Positions 1 to 5,154 of a stretch of 5,357 nt of DNA are shown piece after piece. Below the pieces are notes generated by a model. The model was not told where the DNA came from. It saw only the letters and a list, made by a program, of their open reading frames with translations, and made no database searches. This stretch comes from Chloroflexota bacterium (GTDB lineage: Bacteria; Chloroflexota; Anaerolineae; SpSt-600). The DNA lies in contig DRAO01000453.1 in the NCBI GenBank assembly GCA_011041825.1, forward strand, positions 1-5,357, in the 5' to 3' direction. Position numbers and translations under genes: made by a program. The first letter of the stretch is position 1. Each line of letters opens with the position of its first letter.

Positions 1-58
1 CCTTAAATGTAACCTTGCCTTTGTGCGGTAGCTAAGAACGTATCTGAAAATTTTGATT

Positions 59-83
59 CGCTCGGCACACCAGGTGCCGAGCG
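59..83 (-). terminator. Candidate terminator hairpin for the leftward pcrA transcript
   Basis: CGCTCGGCAC (59-68) pairs perfectly with 74-83 around a 5-base loop. Read leftward, the stem is followed by AATCAAAATTTT, so a short T run comes only after an eight-base gap. That makes it a weak intrinsic terminator. It is the first stable hairpin with a T run downstream of the pcrA stop in that direction, about 130 bases away. The same hairpin may simply be part of the foldback element. Confidence 0.3.
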
Positions 84-92
84 GAGTTTGAA

Positions 93-160
93 CTGATGCT
101 CCCCCGCCACGAGGGCGGGGGTATCAGGATACCGCCAGCCTTGTGCTGGCGGAGCATCAG
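93..160. repeat. Four-way-junction hairpin cluster made of two 33-nt units
   Basis: An outer 8-bp stem pairs 93-100 with 153-160 (CTGATGCT with AGCATCAG). It encloses three adjoining hairpins. Hairpin A pairs 101-108 with 114-121, 8 bp with a 5-base loop. A small arm pairs 122-125 with 128-131, 4 bp with a 2-base loop. Hairpin B pairs 132-139 with 145-152, 8 bp with a 5-base loop. Every base outside the three loops is paired. Positions 96-128 and 129-161 are two 33-nt units with matching ends (AT-R-C at the start, ATCAGG at the end) but different stem sequences. The 2-base loop is tight, so the middle arm may stay open. The function is unknown. Confidence 0.6.
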
Positions 161-167
161 GTTTTTA
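132..167 (+). terminator. Candidate rightward terminator hairpin with T run
   Basis: The 8-bp stem CCGCCAGC (132-139) with 145-152, extended by the outer stem closing at 160, is followed on the plus strand by GTTTTTAT (161-168). This has the form of an intrinsic terminator for transcription entering from the left edge toward the 3' end of pcrA. No rightward gene is visible in the window to use it, so the role is inferred from form only. Confidence 0.35.
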
Positions 168-215
168 TCTCGCTCGAACTTTGTGTTCCGAGCAAAAGCC
201 GCACAAAGGCAGGGC

Positions 216-2351
216 CTATACCTTCTCCAGCTTTGCATCCCTCACCAGCAACCGTTTAACCCCTTTACCTACGAAAGCCACCGTTACTTCTTCCTCCCCA
301 TCCTTAACCACGCTATCCACCACTATCCCTTCTCCAAATTTGGGGTGATGCACCTTCTCGCCGGGCTTAAACGATGCCTGGACCGGCCTTGGCTTAGCAA
401 CTTTGCTCTCTTCTATGTCTATATCATCGCTGTAAGGCCGGAGGAGATAGGACGGGATTTCCCTGAGGAAGCGAGAAGGGGTGGTAGGGGAATTCTCACC
501 GTAAATGGTGCGGCGGAAGGTGTGAACCAAATATACCCTCTCCATAGCCCTGGTGATGCCCACATAGCAAAGGCGACGTTCTTCCTCCATTTCCTCGGGG
601 TCATCGTAAGAGCGGCTATGGGGGAGGATGCCCTCTTCCATACCTACGATGAACACCACCGGGAATTCCAGCCCTTTGGCCATATGTAATGTGAGGAGTA
701 CGGGGGCTTCGACTTTCTCCTTCAGGTTATCCACATCCGAGACCAATGCCACGCCTTCTAAGAAAGCGGTGAGCCCTTCCTCCGGAGGAAGGTGGGCATA
801 TTCGGCGGCCACTGTCCGAAGCTCTTGGATGTTGCTCCAGCGGTCATAACCCTCTTCGGTACCATCTTGCACGTATTCCGCATAGCCGGTCTTATTGAGG
901 ATGTAATCCAGGAAGTGCAAGATGTCCATTTCCTTCTTGGCCCTTATCAGGTCTTCCACCAATTCCAGGAAGGCAACCAATTGAGGGCGAAGTCGGGAGG
1001 GAAAGTTTGCGCTCTTCTGATCATCCCGGATAAGTTGAAGGGCCGTATAAAGGGGGATGCTTCTCTCCTCGGCGAGGCGCTGGAGAGCTTTGAGGGTCTG
1101 TGCGCCTATCCCTCGTGGGGGAACGTTTATGATGCGCTGCATACTCATATCGTCGAAGGGGTTATGAGCCAGGCGCAGGTAGGCCAGCACGTCCTTGATT
1201 TCCCTGCGCTCATAGAAGCGGGTAGCTCCCACCAGTTGATAAGGCATTCCCCGACGGAGAAAGGCCTCTTCAAGGGTGCGAGATTGAGCATTGGTGCGGT
1301 ACATCACTGCAAAGTCGCCAGGGCTGTAGAGCCCCCTGGCGATAAGGCGCTGTATCTCGCCCACCACAAATTCGCTTTCTTCAACCTCATCGTACGCCTC
1401 AAAAACAATTATCGGGAGCCCCTGGCCTTTGTCGGTATATAGCTTCTTAGGGGTGCGGTGAGGGTTGCGAGAGATGATGCTCTGGGCGGCGTCCAGTATG
1501 GTCTGAGTGGAGCGGTAGTTTTTTTCCAGCAAGATAACCCTGGCCTCAGGGAAGTCCTCTTTAAACCGCAGGACATTGCGCCAATCGGCTCCCCGGAAGC
1601 GGTATATGGATTGGTCCTCATCACCCACCACGAATATGTTGCGGTGCTTTTCGGCCAGGAGCCGCAGCAGTTCATATTGGGCCATATTGGTGTCTTGGAA
1701 TTCATCCACCAGAATCTGGATGTACCGCCGTCGGTATTTTTCCAAGATTTCAGGATGCTCCCGCCAGAGCCGGGCCGTGTAGACCAATAGGTCATCGAAG
1801 TCGAGGGCTTTGTGCGTCTTTAATAACTCCTGATAGCGTTCGTAGACCCGCCGCATAACCTCCTGCCAGTAGGTCTGAGAGGTGAACTCATCGGGGCCGA
1901 TGAGCTCGCTTTTGACCCTGGAGATGGCATAGAGGAGGGCTGGGGGGCGGTAGAGTTTATCATCCAGGTTCAATTCCCGTACAGCTTGGCGCACCAGGCT
2001 CAATTGGTCGTCAGTATCGTAGATGACGAAAGATGATGGAACGCCAATGGCTTCTCCATCCCGGCGAAGGATGCGGGCACAGATAGCGTGGAAAGTGCCG
2101 ATGGTGAGCCTCTCGACCCTCCGCCCTAAGAGCTTGTAAAGTCGCTCTTTCATCTCCCTGGCAGCTTTATTGGTGAAGGTTACGGCCATAATGTTGTATG
2201 GTTCCAGGCCGCATATCTTTATCAGATAGGCAATCCGATGCACCAACACCTTGGTCTTGCCACTCCCTGGCCCGGCTAATACCAACACCGGGCCTTCTAT
2301 CGCTTCTACCGCCTCCCGTTGAGCTTCATTTAGACCGCTCAGGATGTCCAT
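216..2351 (-). CDS. pcrA: PcrA/UvrD-type ATP-dependent 3'-5' DNA helicase
   Basis: This 711-residue protein is a superfamily 1A DNA helicase, full length for PcrA. It would unwind DNA in nucleotide excision and mismatch repair, clear blocked forks and displace protein from DNA in the cytoplasm. Visible motifs, in order, are: Q motif LNEAQREAV (7-15), Walker A AGPGSGKT (26-33), Ia TFTNKAAREM (58-67), Ib TFHAI (86-90), Walker B VDEFQD (215-220), III VGDEDQSIYRFRGAD (242-256), IV EKNYRS (276-281), V TLHMAKGLEF (554-563) and VI EERRLCYVGITRA (590-602). Residues 661-706 match the small C-terminal Tudor-like domain of PcrA, known in the family to contact RNA polymerase, which favours PcrA over Rep. 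The ATG at 2351 is preceded by GGAGG with 5 bases of spacing. The gene overlaps the upstream glycosyltransferase by 26 bp. All core motifs are intact. Confidence 0.97.
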   Translation of the reverse strand: MDILSGLNEAQREAVEAIEGPVLVLAGPGSGKTKVLVHRIAYLIKICGLEPYNIMAVTFTNKAAREMKERLYKLLGRRVERLTIGTFHAICARILRRDGEAIGVPSSFVIYDTDDQLSLVRQAVRELNLDDKLYRPPALLYAISRVKSELIGPDEFTSQTYWQEVMRRVYERYQELLKTHKALDFDDLLVYTARLWREHPEILEKYRRRYIQILVDEFQDTNMAQYELLRLLAEKHRNIFVVGDEDQSIYRFRGADWRNVLRFKEDFPEARVILLEKNYRSTQTILDAAQSIISRNPHRTPKKLYTDKGQGLPIIVFEAYDEVEESEFVVGEIQRLIARGLYSPGDFAVMYRTNAQSRTLEEAFLRRGMPYQLVGATRFYERREIKDVLAYLRLAHNPFDDMSMQRIINVPPRGIGAQTLKALQRLAEERSIPLYTALQLIRDDQKSANFPSRLRPQLVAFLELVEDLIRAKKEMDILHFLDYILNKTGYAEYVQDGTEEGYDRWSNIQELRTVAAEYAHLPPEEGLTAFLEGVALVSDVDNLKEKVEAPVLLTLHMAKGLEFPVVFIVGMEEGILPHSRSYDDPEEMEEERRLCYVGITRAMERVYLVHTFRRTIYGENSPTTPSRFLREIPSYLLRPYSDDIDIEESKVAKPRPVQASFKPGEKVHHPKFGEGIVVDSVVKDGEEEVTVAFVGKGVKRLLVRDAKLEKV

Positions 2352-3507
2352 AGAAACCTCCAGAGGATGGTGTCAGAATCTCCTCAACCGTCGCCAAGAC
2401 CTGTTCCACGGTTATGGCTTTGACGCAGAGATGGGCTGAGAGTTCTTCGTCCCGGTAATCCAGACGGTTACAGGGGATGCATTCCATATCAGCCCTCACC
2501 ACCCGATGGCGTTCCTTCGGTCCCCAAGGGCCGAAAAGTTCGGGGTCAACGGGGCCGTAAAGGTGGATTGTGGGCACGCCCACCCCTACGGCCAGGTGGA
2601 GGGGGCCGCTATCACAGCCAATGACCAATTCACAGCGGCTGTACAAAGCCGCCAGCTGCCCTATGGTAGTGCGCCCTCCCAGGTTAAGGGGATGGGACCG
2701 CATCCGCCTTGCTATCTCCTCCGTCAAAGGTCGTTCTGAAGCAGAGCCGGTAAGCACAACCTTTCTGTGCCATTTCTGGGCGATTGCGTCGGCCAGCGCT
2801 GCCCACTTTTCAGGGAGCCATAGCTTCACAGGCCAGCCAGCCCCCGGATGGATGGCCACGAAAGGCCCTGGGCCTGCGAGCTTATCCACGTAGGCGGCGT
2901 CCTCGGGGGTAAAATGGAATTCCAGGGGGTATTTTTCCGGGGTCACATCCTCCAGTTTCACCCCGGCCAACTCGGCCACCAGCAAGAGATTTCGCACCAC
3001 CTCGTGGGTTTTGCCCTCGTAGGGCACGGCATAACTTAAAAAGGGCTTGACCTCGGGGATGGCATAGCCAATGCGATGGGGGATTTGCGCCAGGGTTGCT
3101 AAAATTGCCCCCCACCAATGGTCAAACCGCAGGATGAGGGCCGTATCGAAGCCCCGGGTACGCAGTTCCCGAGCAAGCGTGAGTAAAAGCGCATAAGGTT
3201 GCAGCAATGAAGGCTTGGGTTGGCGGGTGAAGCCGGGAAAAGGACAGAGGAGCACTTCATCCAGATGGGGGTTCCCCCTCAGTACGGATTCCCCCCAAGG
3301 GCCTATAAGACAGGTTATGTGCGCATCGGGAAAGGAGTGGCGTAAAAGCCGCAATGCAGGCGTGGCGAAGAGCAGGTCACCCAGGTGATCAGGGCGTATA
3401 ACGAGGATGTTAGATGGCTGCGGGAGGATGGTTTCAGATGCGCCTCGGCTGAGCAAAGGGCCTGTTAATTTGAGCAAATACCGTCGGATGAGTTCTCGCC
3501 CTCTCAT
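2326..3507 (-). CDS. Glycosyltransferase family 9 (heptosyltransferase-type)
   Basis: This 393-residue protein has the two-Rossmann-domain layout (GT-B) of family 9, whose known members move heptose from ADP-heptose onto lipopolysaccharide inner core. The N-terminal signature ILVIRPDHLGDLLFATPAL (34-52) carries the family's conserved D-x-x-GD. The C-terminal nucleotide-sugar half shows HPGAGWPVKLWLPEKW (220-235) and CDSGPLHLAVGVGVP (298-312), then HLYGPVDPELFGPWGP (315-330). C343, C346 and C361 form a CxxC...C cluster of the kind seen near the end of many members. It probably acts at the inner face of the membrane. The acceptor and donor are not predictable here, because no heptose or lipid A genes are visible. 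The ATG at 3507 has AGGAGG 11 bases upstream. The last residues (about 379-393) look unconserved and overlap the start of pcrA. Confidence 0.9.
   Translation of the reverse strand: MRGRELIRRYLLKLTGPLLSRGASETILPQPSNILVIRPDHLGDLLFATPALRLLRHSFPDAHITCLIGPWGESVLRGNPHLDEVLLCPFPGFTRQPKPSLLQPYALLLTLARELRTRGFDTALILRFDHWWGAILATLAQIPHRIGYAIPEVKPFLSYAVPYEGKTHEVVRNLLLVAELAGVKLEDVTPEKYPLEFHFTPEDAAYVDKLAGPGPFVAIHPGAGWPVKLWLPEKWAALADAIAQKWHRKVVLTGSASERPLTEEIARRMRSHPLNLGGRTTIGQLAALYSRCELVIGCDSGPLHLAVGVGVPTIHLYGPVDPELFGPWGPKERHRVVRADMECIPCNRLDYRDEELSAHLCVKAITVEQVLATVEEILTPSSGGFYGHPERSK
2356..2361 (-). promoter_or_regulatory. Ribosome binding site of pcrA inside the upstream gene
   Basis: Read leftward the sequence is GGAGGTTTCT followed by the ATG at 2351. 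The GGAGGT core lies within the last codons of the glycosyltransferase gene. It supports the start at 2351 and suggests translational coupling between the two overlapping genes. Confidence 0.8.
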
Positions 3508-3518
3508 CGACTTCTGAG

Positions 3519-3524
3519 CCTCCT
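3519..3524 (-). promoter_or_regulatory. Ribosome binding site of the glycosyltransferase gene
   Basis: A perfect AGGAGG, read leftward, lies 11 bases before the ATG at 3507. The spacing is slightly long, but no better in-frame start is closer, so 3507 is the preferred start. I did not find a convincing promoter for this leftward operon in the 120-base divergent gap. Confidence 0.6.
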
Positions 3525-3538
3525 ATGGGAGAAAAGGG

Positions 3539-3608
3539 AGCATCACGGTGAGATAAAGCATCAAGCTTGTATCTCCAGACGAAGTGTGCTATAATTTGTT
3601 CAGCATCA
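3539..3608 (+). repeat. Three direct AGCATCA repeats around the tatA promoter
   Basis: AGCATCA occurs at 3539-3545, 3557-3563 and 3602-3608, all in the same orientation. The second copy ends 3 bases before the tatA -35 hexamer and the third covers the predicted transcription start. This placement suits operator sites for a regulator of the divergent tatA and glycosyltransferase transcripts. No regulator gene is nearby and the copies share nothing outside the seven bases, so chance remains possible. Confidence 0.35.
3567..3595 (+). promoter_or_regulatory. Sigma-70-type promoter of tatA
   Basis: The -10 element is a perfect TATAAT at 3590-3595, preceded by TGC so that it also has an extended -10 (TGnTATAAT). 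The -35 candidate is TTGTAT at 3567-3572, with a spacer of exactly 17 bases. The predicted transcription start is near 3602, giving a leader of about 26 bases ahead of the TTG start codon. Confidence 0.75.
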
Positions 3609-3615
3609 GTGTGAT

Positions 3616-3623
3616 AGGGAGGT
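3616..3623 (+). promoter_or_regulatory. Ribosome binding site that fixes the tatA TTG start
   Basis: AGGGAGGT lies 4 bases upstream of TTG at 3628. No ATG is available in this frame near the 5' end. A GTG at 3611 runs into a TAG after four codons. The strong site plus the canonical protein start together decide the uncommon TTG initiation codon. Confidence 0.75.
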
Positions 3624-3627
3624 AGCA

Positions 3628-3807
3628 TTGCCAAACCTGGGTCTTCCTGAGTTGCTTATAATCCTGGTGATTATCATCATCATCTTCGGCGTAGGAAAGC
3701 TGCCGGAGCTTGGCGGAGCCCTTGGTAAAAGCATCAGGGAGTTTCGCCGGGCCTCAGCTGGGCTGGATGAAGAAGAAGAGCCAAAAGAGGAGCACAAGGC
3801 TGATTAA
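3628..3807 (+). CDS. tatA: Sec-independent protein translocase subunit TatA/TatE
   Basis: This 59-residue membrane protein starts with TTG. TatA assembles in the cytoplasmic membrane with TatC to export folded proteins with twin-arginine signal peptides. The visible layout is a short N-terminus with P7-E8, a very hydrophobic helix at about residues 9-20 including five successive isoleucines (15-19), and the family hinge FGVGKLPE (20-27). An amphipathic helix follows at about 28-43 (ALGKSIREFRRA at 31-42), then a short acidic, charged tail (E48-E51, then PKEEHKAD). It is at the short end for TatA, with no long C-terminal tail; TatB proteins are longer. Neither tatC nor tatB is in the window, so partners must be encoded elsewhere. 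It has its own promoter, and its TAA overlaps the stop of the converging mvaA gene. Confidence 0.93.
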   Translation: MPNLGLPELLIILVIIIIIFGVGKLPELGGALGKSIREFRRASAGLDEEEEPKEEHKAD

Positions 3808-5084
3808 CCCTGTCTAAGCTCCTCAAGTATCTGCTTTGCCCTCTGAAGGCGCACGTCCCCTTCCTGTACCAGACGGGCAGCTACCGCATCCACCAGTTCC
3901 CCGGCGGCTCCGGCGGCCATAGCTACCTGACGGGCGTGGAGCTTCATATGCCCCCGTTGGATGCCCTCGGTAGCCAGTGCCCTTAATGCAGCCAAGTTCT
4001 GGGCCAGGCCTACGCAGGCCATAACTTCTGCCAGCTCCCTGGCCGATTTTACCCCCAGGATTTTGAGGCAAACCCTCGCAAGCGGGTGAGCTCTGGTCGC
4101 CCCTCCAACCGTACCGACAGCCAGTGGCAATTCAATGGTCCCCTCCAAATCCCCTTCCGGGGTCTGATTCCAGGTGGTAAGGGAAGTGTAGCGTCCTCCC
4201 CTGGCGGCATAAGCATGGGCTCCGGCTTCTATCGCCCGCCAATCGTTGCCGGTGGCTATTGCTACGGCATCAATCCCATTCATTATCCCTTTGTTGTGTG
4301 TGGCCGCCCGATAAGGGTCAACCACAGCCAGGGCCCAAGCTTCCACTATGCCTTTCACCACCTCCCTGCCGGGAACTTCCTTCCCTTCAAAAGCCTGCCA
4401 GGGGATTCGGCACCAGGCCCTGGCCAAGCGCCGGTCAGCCAAATTAGATAGTATTCGGAGCACAACCCGTCCCCCCGTGATTTGCTCGATGAGGGGAGCG
4501 ACTGCTTCGGCAGCAGTGTTGAGGGCATTAGCCCCCATCGCATCCCTTGTATCATAGAGGATGTGAACCACTAACATAGGCCCAACGGGGGTTTCGGGGA
4601 ACTCCCGGAACTCTATCCCCTTGGCTCCTCCTCCCAGGGATACGATGGTGGGGTGCTTCCGGTTGGCTAAGGCCAGGATTTCATCCTTAGCAGCCATAAT
4701 CTTGGCCTTGGCCTGAGCCATATCCTCCACATCTAGCACCTGAACCTGGGCTATCATTATCGGTTCGGTGCTCTCGGCTTTGAACCCCCCTCCCTCCCTT
4801 ATCAGCTTGGCAGCGTAACTCAGGCCCGCCACCACAGAGGGCTCCTCCAAAGCCATTGGTATCAGGTAATCCCTCCCATTGATGAGGAAATTCACAGCTA
4901 TGCCCAGCGGCAGGGGGTAAATCCCCACCACATTTTCAATCATCCGGTCGGCCTGCTCCAGGGAGAGGCTCCTCTCTAAAAGATGCTTCTCCTCCTCATC
5001 CAACCCTGCCCACTGAGCCACCATCCGAACTCGCTCCTCTATGCCCAGCTTGTAGAACCCCGCAATCCGAGATGACCTTGGCAT
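3804..5084 (-). CDS. mvaA: Class II hydroxymethylglutaryl-CoA reductase
   Basis: This 426-residue soluble enzyme interconverts HMG-CoA and mevalonate with NAD(P)H, the committed step of the mevalonate route to isoprenoids. It has no N-terminal membrane domain and matches the roughly 428-residue bacterial class II form. Signatures are RIAGFYKL (6-13), EEPSVVA (80-86), SLGGGAKGIE (149-158), DAMGAN (181-186) in the cofactor-binding region, HNKGIMNGIDAV (263-274), GNDWRA (279-284) and QRGHMKLHAR (376-385). By motif these give the catalytic set E81, K265, D281 and H379, each two less than the Pseudomonas mevalonii residues E83, K267, D283 and H381. The C-terminus after 385 fits the mobile flap domain that carries the histidine. 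No other mevalonate gene is nearby. In a bacterium it could act in biosynthesis (as in several Chloroflexota and Firmicutes) or in mevalonate breakdown; biosynthesis seems likelier. It has its own promoter and a GGGGG ribosome binding site before the ATG. Confidence 0.96.
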   Translation of the reverse strand: MPRSSRIAGFYKLGIEERVRMVAQWAGLDEEEKHLLERSLSLEQADRMIENVVGIYPLPLGIAVNFLINGRDYLIPMALEEPSVVAGLSYAAKLIREGGGFKAESTEPIMIAQVQVLDVEDMAQAKAKIMAAKDEILALANRKHPTIVSLGGGAKGIEFREFPETPVGPMLVVHILYDTRDAMGANALNTAAEAVAPLIEQITGGRVVLRILSNLADRRLARAWCRIPWQAFEGKEVPGREVVKGIVEAWALAVVDPYRAATHNKGIMNGIDAVAIATGNDWRAIEAGAHAYAARGGRYTSLTTWNQTPEGDLEGTIELPLAVGTVGGATRAHPLARVCLKILGVKSARELAEVMACVGLAQNLAALRALATEGIQRGHMKLHARQVAMAAGAAGELVDAVAARLVQEGDVRLQRAKQILEELRQG

Positions 5085-5089
5085 TGATT

Positions 5090-5097
5090 CCCCCTTT
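5090..5097 (-). promoter_or_regulatory. Ribosome binding site of mvaA
   Basis: Read leftward the sequence is AAAGGGGG followed by AATCA and the ATG at 5084. The purine-rich core has suitable 5-base spacing but is not a perfect AGGAGG. It supports the start at 5084, where the protein begins shortly before the conserved RIAGFYKL motif. Confidence 0.6.
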
Positions 5098-5122
5098 CCG
5101 CAATTGCATAGGTCTCAGGGGA

Positions 5123-5151
5123 ATTATACAAGACGTTGCTATCTGGAGCAA
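5123..5151 (-). promoter_or_regulatory. Sigma-70-type promoter of mvaA
   Basis: On the minus strand a perfect TATAAT occupies 5128 down to 5123. The -35 candidate TTGCTC lies at 5151 down to 5146, with a 17-base spacer. Predicted transcription starts near 5116, giving a leader of about 32 bases. The architecture matches that of the tatA promoter (TTG, 17 bases, TATAAT). The palindrome at the right edge begins only 3 bases upstream of the -35. Confidence 0.65.
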
Positions 5152-5154
5152 ATC

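Larger units (their letters stand above)
17..210. repeat. Foldback (MITE-like) element downstream of pcrA
   Basis: Seen directly: GCCTTTGTGCGG at 17-28 is the exact reverse complement of 199-210. Pairing resumes imperfectly further in: 31-33 with 191-193, then 36-42 with 182-188 including G-T wobbles. This gives inverted ends of roughly 26-29 bases. The interior is packed with hairpins at 59-83, 101-121, 132-152 and 172-193 and holds no convincing reading frame. The right end lies 5 bases past the helicase stop codon. Non-autonomous foldback or MITE-like elements often sit just downstream of genes in this way, but I do not recognise the family. No clean target-site duplication is visible. It could instead be a structured 3' untranslated region or small RNA locus. 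Confidence 0.6.

Noticed and set aside
93..160. Possible tRNA, because of size (68 nt) and cloverleaf-like fold
   Set aside because: The arms are 8, 8, 4 and 8 bp with 5-, 2- and 5-base loops. There is no T-loop consensus, no anticodon loop of 7 and no CCA-type end.
96..161. Possible CRISPR array, because of two 33-nt units
   Set aside because: The units are adjacent with no spacers, the interior sequences differ, and no cas gene is present.
12..224. ACCTT at 12-16 and 220-224 as a target-site duplication of the foldback element
   Set aside because: The right copy lies 9 bases beyond the inverted repeat end and inside the last codons of pcrA, while the left copy directly abuts. The asymmetry makes chance more likely.
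96..689. Long plus-strand open frame of 197 codons
   Set aside because: It starts inside the hairpin cluster and then runs antisense to the 3' end of pcrA. The translation has no recognisable domain and no ribosome binding site.
792..1442. Plus-strand open frame of 216 codons antisense to pcrA
   Set aside because: It lies wholly within the well-conserved helicase gene. Its protein resembles nothing and is explained by the codon bias of the opposite strand.
3508..3627. A leftward promoter for the glycosyltransferase-pcrA operon
   Set aside because: Minus-strand candidates such as TTTATC or TATAGC have no acceptable -35 element at 16-18 bases, so no site is called.
3606..3797. Minus-strand open frame opposite tatA
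   Set aside because: It is a low-complexity serine-rich translation antisense to a clear TatA protein, with no ribosome binding site support.
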